DNA of 64,000 bases from Jaminaea rosea (Eukaryota; Basidiomycota; Exobasidiomycetes; Microstromatales): positions 372,001 to 436,000 of the forward strand of contig NW_020289987.1 in NCBI RefSeq assembly GCF_003144245.1. Direction: 5' to 3'. The position numbers and the translations under genes were made by a program. Shown here piece after piece: positions 11,910-22,327 of this stretch. Under the pieces are notes generated by a model. The model did no database searches and was not told where the DNA came from. It saw only the letters and a list, made by a program, of their open reading frames with translations. Numbering within the stretch: the stretch's first letter is position 1; each line of letters opens with the position of its first letter.

Positions 11910-13421
11910 ATGAACGACTTCGAAGATTACGACCCCTACGACGTTGAGCTTAGCGGCAGTCAAGGTGCTAGTGGACACGAGGAGCATCTCGACGACTCAC
12001 CAGCTCGTTCATCTCGCCGTAGACGTCGAAGCAACGACCATGGTAGTCACGACGCCTCGGTAGATGCAGACGAGCTTGCAGGCCTGGGTAGCCAGCAACT
12101 GGACGCCTCCCATGCGTACGGCTACGATCAGCAACATGGCACGACTGCCGAGGCTGGTGGCCTTTCCCTTGCTGATGAGCTTGGTGGGCTCAGTGGTGGG
12201 AATGACGGCTCAGTGGATCCTTCTCACGATGCCTCGACGCTTGCAGACGAGATGAATCGGCTCAACACCACAACCTCAACAGTAGCGCCAAAGGCTTTGG
12301 CTAGTGATCTGAACGACGGCCTGCCCTCCTCTTCCTCTGCGGCGGCACCATCGTCCTCCCAGGACTCAGCGTATACAGCGGCACCAGCCACAACCTCGGC
12401 CTCTTCCTCCTACGACGATGACATTGCCGAGGCTCGGGCGCGCCAGCAAGAGGCAAGCCTGCAGGATCTCTCCAAGTCCATCGCCGAGAGTGTCGCTCAT
12501 ACGGACGAGTTTCTTGCCAAGCTGCGAGCGGGGGATGAGGATGGCCAAGCGCCTGTCGCAAGTACCGCTACTGCTTCATCGTCCTCGTCATCAAGGCCGA
12601 GCTCAGCCGCCGCCCGCGATATCTCTCATCTAGAATCACTCGGACACTCGCTGGGCTTATCCCTGCGCGAACAGGCAGAGCTGCGTGTCAACCAGACGCG
12701 CGAGCTCCGGGATATCGAGCGAGCGCTGAGTAGGGACGACCCGGCTCTTTGGATGGCACTGGCCCATGTCGTGGGCTCAGCGGCTGCAGCAGCTGCTCAC
12801 GAATCTTACCAAGTCAACGGTGATGGGCCAGATGGTTTGCAGGCGATGGCTCTCGATCTAGATCGGGACCTTACCCCACCAGCAGCGCAAGACGTGCTTG
12901 GCTACTCTCGCGACCCTGTTTCCGCCCCTTCGACGTCATGCTCTTCAGCAGGCCCCAGCCCCTCCTCCCCGCTTCACGCGCACCTCACCCACCTTTCCTC
13001 CCTAACAGCCTCCCTCACCACCTCGTTACGCTCCATCTCCGAGACACTCCAAGTATCCGCAGCTTCCTCCCGCGAAGCGGCCAAACGTCTTCGCTCACTT
13101 CGCAAGGCTGTCGAGGAGGCAAGGCGCGAAGCGGAGGAGACGGAGCGGGCGAGCAGGGCAATTGAAGCTGAGAGGAGTGAGACTACTGAAGGGGTTGGGG
13201 AAAGCAGGCGAAGAAAGAGCGAGGCAATCAGGCGCGAGATGGACGAGGTGCGCAAGGCCTTTGAGCGGGCGGAGGGGCTAGTTAAGGAGAAGGGATGGGG
13301 AAGGACGTGGATCGAGAGCGAGCTCATGGATGATAGATTAGAGAAGCTGCCGAAGGAGAGTTGGGGGAAAGGATATCTCAGAGTGGTAGATCAGCACCCT
13401 GCCGTCGCGGGACTCGTGTGA
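11910..13421 (+). CDS. Unknown acidic protein with C-terminal coiled coil
   Basis: A single open frame of 503 aa begins MNDFEDYDPYDVEL. I do not recognise a family. The N-terminal third is acidic and serine-rich and carries three spaced copies of a short ADE[LM]xxL motif (ADELAGL, ADELGGL, ADEMNRL). A middle helical segment (LESLGHSLGLSLREQAEL...) may be a small folded domain. The last ~130 residues are Glu/Arg/Lys-rich and predicted by eye to form a coiled coil, ending with a conserved-looking tryptophan-rich tail (KGWGRTWIESELMDDRL). There is no signal peptide or membrane segment. It is divergent from ArgRS and convergent with eIF2B gamma. Confidence 0.8.
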   Translation: MNDFEDYDPYDVELSGSQGASGHEEHLDDSPARSSRRRRRSNDHGSHDASVDADELAGLGSQQLDASHAYGYDQQHGTTAEAGGLSLADELGGLSGGNDGSVDPSHDASTLADEMNRLNTTTSTVAPKALASDLNDGLPSSSSAAAPSSSQDSAYTAAPATTSASSSYDDDIAEARARQQEASLQDLSKSIAESVAHTDEFLAKLRAGDEDGQAPVASTATASSSSSSRPSSAAARDISHLESLGHSLGLSLREQAELRVNQTRELRDIERALSRDDPALWMALAHVVGSAAAAAAHESYQVNGDGPDGLQAMALDLDRDLTPPAAQDVLGYSRDPVSAPSTSCSSAGPSPSSPLHAHLTHLSSLTASLTTSLRSISETLQVSAASSREAAKRLRSLRKAVEEARREAEETERASRAIEAERSETTEGVGESRRRKSEAIRREMDEVRKAFERAEGLVKEKGWGRTWIESELMDDRLEKLPKESWGKGYLRVVDQHPAVAGLV

Positions 13422-13617
13422 GCGGTAGAGGGCAGAGTGGGTAAAGGAGACGACTTCGACGACGATAGACACGACGGACCACATACAGTTACAAGGCTCA
13501 CGACGACAAGCCCATGTAGAGGCGATGAGCGCCTCAACGATCTCACAGAGCACTCAATCTCAATAATTGGCGTCTAGACTTCTTCGATTGATGCAACTCC
13601 GCGCTGTTCGACTCTCC

Positions 13618-15731
13618 TCAATCCTCCCCTCCGGCCACCTCGTCCCCTTCATCATCACTTTCCTCCTCCCTCGAGAACTTCTCCCCTCTCCCCTCCCTCC
13701 TCTCCCCAACTTTGGCCCCACAGCCCAAATCGCAGTCCTTGAGCGCGCTTCTTTCCCCGACTCTCGCCCTCGGTCCAACGATGCAGTTCTCCAGCTTAGC
13801 CCCATCCCCAACGACTGCGCCGTCCATGAGGACACAGCCGGATAGACGGACATTCTTGCCGATGGTGACGCGGGGTGAGAGGAGACAACGTTTAATGCTT
13901 GAGCGGTCGCCGATTTTGAGCGTCGAGGACGAGGATGAGGAAGTAGCAGGCGGTAGAAGCGTATCTGGTGAGAGCTGAGCTGTTGAGCTTATGTCGTGCC
14001 CTGTCCCTGAACCGGCACCCGCAGCATTGCCGTCCATCGAGCCAACAAGCAGTGGGATCGCTCCGCCACTGACTGGCCTGCCCGACTGGCCTGCTGCGAC
14101 CAAGGCACGAAGAAGGTATCGGTTGCACTCCAGGTAGGTAGGAAGAGTGTTTGCGCGTGCGAGGAAGTGCGAAGCCTCTTCTGCTGCCGCTTCAGCCGCT
14201 GCAGTGGCGGCAGCCGAGGCGTTGTTGTTGCCCTTGCCACCACCTTGCTTGCCGCCCCCGCCGCTACCTGTAGGCACCGACGTTGCCGTGAACATTGACG
14301 CCGTAGGCGCGATGCAGGTCACAGCTCTCACCAGCTGAGCGCCACCAGCCTTTCGTGGCTTCGAAAGTGAGCTACGCTCGAATGCCAGCCGCATCAATGC
14401 CTGCCCTTGCCTCGCAATCGTCTTCTCGCTCGGTCTGTCGAGATCCTCCTCCTCGTCCTCCTCCATACCGGATCCCTCTGAGCCGGTCTTCCTCGCCTCA
14501 CCATCCGCGGCAAGCTTCCAACCGGCCTTCTCTGGCAGGCCCTTCTGCCAGCTCGCCTTGGCAAGAAAGGGGACAACATGCTCTCTCAGACTGGTGAAGT
14601 CTCGCCTGGCCTCCAAGAGCGGCAGAACGTGGTCGCGGCGCAGCACATAGACGTGTGAGTCGAGCAACGCGGTACTGATTTTTGCGCGTGGGTGGGCGTG
14701 CAGCATGCCCGTTCGGATGGGGAGAGAGGGCATGGCGGCCGCTCCTGTCGCTGGTGGCTCGCTGAGGAGCAGCAGCGGGTGGGTTGCTAGAGGCGCGCTG
14801 CTGGATGATGAAGAAGTGCCGTAAGCTGCGAGCAGGCGCGCCGGTCCTTCCTTTTCTCTTTCACGGCCGACAGCCTCGCCTGCGCCGCGTTGGTATAGGA
14901 GAGACATGAGTGTTGGTGGAGTCGGGTCGCATTCTGAGTAGTAGGAGAGGAGGAAGGATGAGAGAGGGACGGACGGGGAGACGAGGTCGAGGGGAAGGAC
15001 GAGAGGGTCGGTCTGTACATTTGAATGGAAGGTAGAGTCTGTCAGAGATTGGTTGACATCGTCGAGTGATCGCGCTCGCTCGTACGCACCTCCAGCTTTC
15101 CTATGCTAGCCACCCATCTGAGCAGCTCTGCAGTTCCGGGTCGGGCGATCCTCCTGAAACCGTCGTTCTCGTCTTGCCCATCACCTGCAGCGGTATCCTT
15201 TGAGCTCTGGTTGCTGTCCTTGCCATCGTAAGGGCCGAGAGGAAGCAGCTCGACGACGATCGCTGCATTGGTCGAAGACTCCCAGTGCTTGGATCCTGCA
15301 GAGAGACCATCAACTACTGCGATGTTGGACGAAGTAGATGACGAGGCTGCCGCTGCAGCAGCAGCAGCCGCTCCCTTCTGCCCAACGACGGCTGGCGGGT
15401 GAAGCCTGACGCCCTTGAGGGCCCCTTCGATGGCCTTGTGCTGATGCGAAGGAGCGAGGACAATGGCATGTTTGAATCCTGCTGAGACCAAATGCTGCAA
15501 GGGGAAGGAAATGAGCGGTCTGTTGGCCAGAGGAAGCAAGGCCTTGGGCAGCGCGTCGGTTGTAGAGGAAGAATAGGGATCACAAAGAGGGTAGAGGTTG
15601 CTTCCTGGCCCAGCGAAGATGATGGGCGTGAGTGGTCTACGCCCTCGCGAGGCAAGGTTGTTGTCTCCGAGAGAGGAGCTGCCACCACCTCCTATCGAAG
15701 AGGCGTTGAGGAGGTCCATCTGCGATGGCAT
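13618..15731 (-). CDS. GCD1: eIF2B subunit gamma (GCD1)
   Basis: Two exons (15731-15090 and 15012-13618) with a 77-bp intron give 678 aa. The N-terminal nucleotidyltransferase-like domain has PIIFAGPGSNLYPLCDP and LPKALLPLANRPLISFPLQH, and the exon junction runs into TDPLVLPLDLVSP, all as in the gamma subunit. The C terminus is a left-handed beta-helix of hexapeptide repeats (ISPRVTIGKN-type, GDGAKLENCIVGPRARVG). eIF2B recycles eIF2-GDP to eIF2-GTP; gamma pairs with epsilon in the catalytic subcomplex. The family core is interrupted by unusually long low-complexity inserts (poly-Ala near residue 110-130, Gly/Asn/Ala-rich near 440). It is head-to-head with the delta subunit gene. Confidence 0.95.
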
Positions 15732-15888
15732 ATACTGAGGAAGAAAGTGAATGACTAGAAGGAAAGGAAAGCGCCGCGCAAGTCGCAATCAAGTCCTTCC
15801 GCCGGAAGACGAGAAAGTCGAGGCGAGGCGGAGGCGAAGCTGCAAAGTGGATTGGCGTCATCTTCCACTCCATCTTCATTGCGCAACA
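15732..15888. promoter_or_regulatory. 157-bp bidirectional promoter between eIF2B gamma and delta
   Basis: The whole space between the two start codons is 157 bp. It contains CTTCCGCCGGAAG at 15796-15808, an inverted repeat of CTTCCG around one central base, placed near the middle. ATTGG (inverted CCAAT) lies at 15851-15855, directly followed by CGTCA. Which factors bind these is unknown. Confidence 0.7.
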
Positions 15889-17526
15889 ATGTCAGCGCCC
15901 AAAGACGCAGCAGCTTCGGCCTCCTCCTCCTCCTCAGCGCCCAAAGACGGTGCGGCTCCCTCCGCTAGCCTATCATCTAAGGACGCCAAGGCTGCGGCAA
16001 AGGCAGCAAAGGCAGCCAAGAGGGCTGCTGCCAAGGGCCTTGCCGTTGGAGAGAGGCAGCATCCTCCCAAGAATGAGGCAGGGACAACAGCTGGCCAACA
16101 AGCAGCTGCTGCTGGTGGACAGGCGACCCATCAGGGGCGAGGGCCAAAGGAATCGTCTTCAGCAGCTGGCGCGGCATCGGCGTCGTCATCAGCTCCAGCT
16201 TCGAGCGGCGCAGCAGCTGCCACTCCTTCTCAGACTCTTGCTTCGCTCGCCTCAACCAACGCCTCCCTCCTTCAGCCTACCCAAACCGCAGCAGCAGGTC
16301 CGTCCTCATCCACTGGAACTCTCTCCTCACACGACCTCATTACCACCGTCCACCCTCCCTCGACCTCCCACTCGACACGCTCCACTCTCCTCACGACGTC
16401 CCTCACCCGCTCACTCCACCCGTCAATCCTTCAACTACAACAACACCTCGCGTCCCACACCTTGCTGGGCTCTTCAGCTCGAGCCATTGCCACCTTGGCC
16501 GCTCTGAGAGACTTCATTGCTGACTATAAGACACCGCGAGGTGCGGTGCTTAATCGTGACTTGGTAGGGAAATTGGGAGCACAGATTGGCGGTATCACCG
16601 CTGCTAGGCCTTTAGGTACGAGTGCCGGCAATGCTGTCAGGTATCTCAAGTACGAGATCGGAGTCGTGCCTGCGGACATGGGCGAGGACGAGGTGAGAGC
16701 GCAAGTGGGGAGCTGTAGCTCGCTCGCTAGCGGATACTGACCTGCCCATCCCTCACCTTCTCGCACCCAGGCGAAGAACCACCTCATCTCCCGAATCGAC
16801 CACTTTGTTCGCGATCGCATCGTCCTCGCCTCTCGAGTCATCTCATCTCACATATCCTCCAAACTCCGTTCACACGGAGACGTGGTAGTCACCTTTGCCC
16901 GCTCCTCAGTCGTAGAGCGTTGTCTCCTCGATGCGTGGCAAGTCGAAGGCAAGAGATTCGAGGTCATCTGCGTCTCGGGTGAGACCTTCGACGAAGGGCC
17001 TAGGATGGCAGAAGCGCTGCTGAGCAAGGGGATCCCGACTAGCTGTGTGCCGCTTACGGCCTTGGGGAGCGTTATGCCGCGAGCGAGCCTAGTGCTGCTG
17101 GGTACGGCCAGTCTCCTCGCCGACGGGGCGTTGTACTCGAGGGCGGGGACAGCTACCGTCGCTATGGTGGCGAACAGGAGGAAGGTCCCTGTCATCGTGT
17201 GTTGTGAGACGTACAAGTTTAGTGAGAGGGTGAGGCTCGAAGGGGTAGGAGGCAACGAAAGGGGTGAGTAGCGCGACGTCATTGCCCGCCAGATAGCCAA
17301 GCTGACCATCTTCTTCTCCTATTCTCACGCGCCAACAGCCGACGGTCACGACGATGACTTGGAGGACGGTTCCTCGACCCCGTCCAACCTCACGAAGCTC
17401 AACCTCGTCTACGACCTCACGCCCGCAAAGTACATCACCGCTGTAGCGTCCGAGGTCGGGCTCAGTGGGCCAGAGAGTGTGGCCATCTTGCTACGAGACT
17501 ACAAGAGCATCTTGTTCGGCAGCTAG
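15889..17526 (+). CDS. GCD2: eIF2B subunit delta (GCD2)
   Basis: Three exons (15889-16692, 16771-17263, 17339-17526) with 78- and 75-bp introns give 494 aa. The first ~140 residues are Ala/Ser/Lys-rich and disordered, as in delta subunits. The rest is the IF-2B alpha/beta/delta fold: a helical part with AIATLAALRDFIADYKTP, then GNAVRYLKYEI, then the Rossmann-like part with VVVTFARSSVVERCLLDAW, VSGETFDEGPRMAEAL, ALGSVMPRASLVLLGTASLL and VPVIVCCETYKF. It is a regulatory subunit of the eIF2 exchange factor, whose alpha/beta/delta core senses phosphorylated eIF2 alpha. It shares a promoter with gamma. Confidence 0.95.
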
Positions 17527-18112
17527 TCAAGTCAAGGGTCAGGAGAGAGACTCAATCGTATCGTTTGGTCATACATGCTTTGGATTGCTTTGTGTCTCGC
17601 TCTGGTCTGATATGGAAGGCTATAGGATCGGAGGATGACGCCGAGGAAGATGGTCAATCGTCTGCTGGATCAGGGAACAGAGGCTTCGAGTACGTGACGG
17701 AGCGTTGCGCGTTGTGGTCGTATCTGAAGGTGAGGGAAAGACGAAAGAGGAAAGAGTGCATGCTGAAGAGTCGTCGCGGTCGTGTATGCTCCGCTAGCTG
17801 CTGTTCGTCGTGTTTGAAGTGCGTGTGTGCCATCATGCTTGGAGGGAATCGTGAGATGGGCAAGTAAGATTGAGGGGATGCTGAGTGGGCCTTATATTCT
17901 GAGAGGATGAAAGCGTCTGCTTGGAAACCGCGAGCGACCTCGGTCTTGTAGGAGATGGCCTCGATCGTAGTTTCCCGATGCGACTACGATATCTTGGCCT
18001 GTACTTTCTCGATTGGCTGCTCTGGCGGCGAGGCGGCTACTGTCGTGTTCCCATGGCCGTCACTGGCCTCAACGTCACCTCCTGAGCTCTTGTCTGCAGC
18101 CTGGCAGACTCC
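17527..18112. other. Convergent intergenic region
   Basis: 586 bp between two convergent stop codons. No frame here has family support; I see nothing beyond expected 3' untranslated sequence. Confidence 0.5.
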
Positions 18113-21100
18113 TCAGGACAGGGTCAACCCCCTCTCAGTGGGCTCAAGCGTCGAGTTCATTGTGGCGGAAATGCTGGCGTTTGCTACGGGGAGAATAGGA
18201 CTACCGTCTCCAGGTGCATTTGCTCCATTCTTTTTGACGGCAACAGCTCGAGGATCAGACACCGTCTCGTCCTTGTGACCAGCCGGAGAGGAAGGACCCG
18301 AGATGGTCTGCCGATTTTGAGCCATCGTGAGCTGCTCGGTGGTCTTGGTCGCGGACGATGCGTAGGAAGAAGCGAAGAGCTGTCCCTTACCACCAGCGGT
18401 GGGAGCAAGGTCACGGGATCCAGAAGCAAAGCCGCTGTCCTTGCTATATGCATCATTGGTGGCATCGAAGTGTGAGCCTCCAGCGCTTGAAAGACTAGGA
18501 TGGCGATATCGCTGCAGATCAATCGACTGCTGAAGCTGCTGTTGATCCTGGCTGTGTGAGCGCAGGTGATACCCTCCGCTGCTTGCACCATAGCTGCCGC
18601 TTCCCCTTCTCTCATGCCCATTGTTAAGACCGGAGGCCTGCTGCACGAATGCGCCGCGCAGGTAGTCGGCATCGAGAAGTCCGCGGAGGCTGCTGTACGA
18701 GTTGGGAGAGAATTGAGGTAGATTAGGGAGAGTTGGGTACTGTTGAAGAGGATGCGAGTCATGCTGCCTCACAGGGAGGGATTGGTGCTGAGCGTCCGAG
18801 GAAGAGCGAGAGGAGAGGTTGGCAAGCTGAAAGAGGCGATCGGGGCTGTTGTTAGCGGGCTGCGCCGCTGTGTGACTGAGGTCGACCCCACTGTCCCTGC
18901 CGCTCATGGTGGCGAGGGAATTGCCACTTCCACTGTCTCCATCGAGCGGGACGAGATCCATGGTGGAGTTGGCTTGACGCTCGTCTGCTGCGTCACCTGG
19001 CTTGCTGTTGGCAGTGGCGAAGGATTGGTCGAGAGAGCGGTCGTGAGAAGCCGTGCCACTGACGGCGTAATGAGAGTTGCTCTGATGAGCTGGAGCATCA
19101 GGATCCATGCCTCCCTGTCGTTCGGCACGTTGCTGCTTCTGAGGCAGAAGCTGCTCAGAGAGCATAGAAGAAGAGGTCCCAGCAGTGATTGATGCCGCAG
19201 CGCTTCGTCCTCTGCCGTCTCTCCCTTTCCCATCAGCCTCTCGCGCCGCAGCCCCCCACGTCCTGACTACCCTGTCCACGACGTCGTCAGCACAATTGAT
19301 GCCATTAGGCAACAGTGAGTCTACCCACCTGCCCTCGATCCACGCGCGGATCTCTGAACAGGTCATGGCGTCCGAGGTGAGCTTATAGCCTCGGGCAAGA
19401 AGGGCGGCAGAGAGTTGCTGTTCTTTGACGTCGCGCATGATCTGACGGCGACTTTCGTCTGTGTTGGCAAAGAGGGCAGAGGAAGAGGCAGAGTCTGATT
19501 CATCCCGCTCAACGGAGGCATCTTCGTCCTGTTCGTCAGCCTCCTCAGGCTCTTCATCGTCGTCCTGCGGGCTCTCAGCAAGCTCGTCGAATTGAGAGTC
19601 AACGTATCCGCCTGCTGGGAGGGAGGATCCTTTGGTCACTTGCTTCTTCAGTGCGGGTGCGGAGGAGCTTCCGCTAGGACCAGCCTTGGGGGCAGGGCTG
19701 CCACTGGGACCAGCCTCGTCGGCGTCGTCCTCGTCCGAAGTAGGCTGTCTTTTGGCCTTACGCTTGCGGGAAGGAGTGGTCCTCTTCTTCTTTGGCATGG
19801 CCGGCTGAGCCTGGCGTCTCCTCGCCTGACGCTCGGCTGCGGCGGCAGCAGCGGCTTCAGCCTTCTCCTGCGCAACCCTGCGCAGTTCAGCCTGCCTAGC
19901 CGCACGCTCAGCGGTCTGCTTCTGGATCTCTGCTTGCTTGCGGGCGATCCTTCGCTGGTTCTCTTTCTCACGCTCAGCCGCCCTGCGTTGCTTCTCGCGC
20001 TCACGCTCTTCGGCACGGACACGCTTGGCTTCATCGCGTTCGGCTTGCCGGGCAGCCTTCTCCTCCAGCGTCTTGGCGGCAGGTCGACGGGTCTTCTTTG
20101 CCGGCGGCTGGGCAGGAGATGTGCTAGCTTTGTCAGGCTGACTGATGCTTGCGTTGGCGGCGCTGCTGCCGGTGTCCTTGACTTTGGCGCTGGAGCTAGC
20201 CTCAGCCACGGACTCGCCTCCCAAAGGAGCGGCAGGAGCAGCTCGGAGGCCAGGTGTTGAGCCTGCGGCTGGCTGAGGTGACTTGGGCTTGATTTCCCCC
20301 GTCCCTTGGCCCGCAACAGACGTGGCAGTATCGGGTGTGGCAGTGACCGGCTCACGAGAAGAGGTCATCGAGTTATCGCCGGTGGTAGGAGGACGCGGTA
20401 GGCTGCATTCGACGTCGCTGCCGCTGCCAGCACCCTCAGTAGAGGTGGGTCGGTGGTCAAACGCTGGCAGGAGATAGTTGCGCCAGAAGTAGTCGTCGCT
20501 GGACTGGGCGCTGTTTGTGGCGAGGGAGGGACGACTCTGTGTGCGAGAGTGGCCGACATGGCTTGTAGCGTCGGCGTGACCCAGAGCCATCCGCACCATA
20601 TTCTCGGCGGCCTGAGACGACGTTGCGTAATCTTGATAGAGCTGCTGCTGATGTTGATGATGAGATTGAGCGTACTGGGGCCAGAGCTCGAAGGGGAGTA
20701 CATTGCTATGGGCTGGGCCTGCGGGAGGAGGTGCCGCATCTGACGTGCCGTGACCATGGGCTGGAGGGACAGCTGTGTCTTGACGGTGAACGATGTCGTT
20801 GATAGAGGTGGCCTGAGGGTTGCCGATGTCGGCGAGGAGGCGCAAGCTGTTTGCCTCAGCAAACAGGCTCTCGCTCGAAGAGTCGGCGAAGAAGACACTG
20901 CGCTCCATCTCAAGCGACGGCTGAGCCTGAGCTTGAGCGGTAGCCCAGCGCAGGATGTCGGCCTTGACACGGAGCACATCGACGTAGCGATACCAGCGCA
21001 CTCCATCGACAAGGATGGATTCCTCATTCATGACGGCAAGTGAAGTGAGCTGCCAGAGGTTCAGATGGTTCTCAGAGATGAATTGCCAGATTGGAAGCTT

Positions 21101-21594
21101 GATGCAAGTTGAGCAGAACCAGCGCTTGATGATCCAATGAGCCAAGGCATCGGGCCACATGTTGGAGTCGCGACCGATGAAGACGGGAAAGCCTCGCCTT
21201 GCGACCGACTCCCACGATACGAGAAGCGGCGTGTGGCAGCCGTGACAGAAGGCTTGAATGACGCCGAAGAGTTGGCAGATGGCTGTGGCATGAGGCTTGA
21301 GGGTGACACCGAGAGACTGGGCCCGTTGTCGCCAGTAAGTCTCTCCCTGGTAGCGAGCGCGAGGGGCAGGATGGTCAATGTGAGGCTAGGGCTTGAAGGA
21401 GGCGGATCTGTGTTGGCATTTACCAATAAGCTGTGCAGTCGCGAATTGCATACGCTCAGGCAGAAGACGTCTTGGGGGTAAGCCATCGAACAGACTTGAA
21501 GCAGCAGGTCGTCGGAGAGGAGCATGAGCGGCGAGGTGATAGACGGCGTAGAGCACAGGCGCGAACCCCTGATAGTGGGAGGCGTGAGCGCCAT
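18113..21594 (-). CDS. Large F-box-like protein with CxxC pairs and a charged helical domain
   Basis: Two exons (21594-21424 and 21346-18113) with a 77-bp intron give 1134 aa. Residues ~17-57 resemble an F-box (SPLMLLSDDLLLQVCSMAYP, then LSVCNSRLHSLL), suggesting an SCF ubiquitin-ligase substrate receptor. Next comes a compact region with two CxxC pairs (Cys91/94 and Cys135/138) and many aromatic residues that could bind zinc. From ~475 to ~590 there is a highly charged Glu/Arg/Lys/Ala helix ending in a basic KKKRTTPSRKRKAKR patch that could be a nuclear localisation signal. The C-terminal third is Ser/Gln-rich and disordered. Fungal F-box proteins of this layout are common, but the substrate is unknown. 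Confidence 0.75.
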
Positions 21595-22327
21595 GCTGAA
21601 CAATCGTAGAGCAGTCGCGATGAAGCTGAAGAAGGTAGGAGTGGAACGAGGTGGCGCAAAGGCGAGAGTAGCCTAAAGACGCCGTCCTCGACGATGAGCG
21701 GGAGTGGTGGAGGCGTTGAGCTTGAGGGAGTAACGGTGATGGGGCGTCCGATGGTACGACGATTCTAATGGCGAGTGGACGACTTGTGGTTGGTCGATGA
21801 TGACGACGTCGTTGGCGCTACAAGCTGATGTGTTGTGGCGAGTTGTGTCGAGGCAGGGAAACGAGGCCGCCTGCTTGAGGCAGGTGGACGATGATGTTGG
21901 GAAGTGGGACAGAGCGGGATATACAGGTGAAGGGGAGGGAGTAGGGAGGGAGGGGGAGGGGAACTGGTGGTTTGGTATCAAAAAGGGATGTAGGGAAAGG
22001 GAAGGAAGAAGAGAAGCAGCGAAGCGGCGAAGCACCTATCGAGAGAGCAAACGAGGGAGAGGCCAGAGCCGCTGAGCGGGTGCAGAGAGGCGGTTGAGCG
22101 GTACGCGGAAGTACGCCCATCGATCGAGACGCGTCACTTTCGCAGACGTAGGCAGGCAGAGCTTGATCTGCACCAGGGCGGCGAGGGAGCAGCAGCCTGG
22201 CTACGTCGTGTTGGAAAGCGGCCAGAGTAGGCAGACCAGTGTGGCCATGAGTGAAGGCACGATGTGTACGATATTAACCATTGCAGCCTTGGGCAAGTGG
22301 GTGACTCTACGAAGCGTTCCTACATTA
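21595..22327. promoter_or_regulatory. Upstream region of the F-box gene
   Basis: This 733-bp gap separates the F-box gene start from the stop codon of the MFS gene on the same strand. It should hold the F-box promoter and leader. The notable element is the G-run tract at 21932-21961. Confidence 0.55.
21932..21961 (+). other. G-quadruplex-capable G-run tract
   Basis: Six runs of three to five guanines separated by 1-3 bases lie on the + strand (C-rich on the coding strand of the F-box gene), about 340 bp upstream of its start codon. The pattern meets the simple G3+N1-7 rule. Whether it folds is untested. Confidence 0.6.

Noticed and set aside
19592-20355. Open frames on both strands (Leu/Gly-rich and Arg/Ser-rich) inside the F-box gene
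   Set aside because: They are shadows of the repetitive charged helix of the minus-strand protein.
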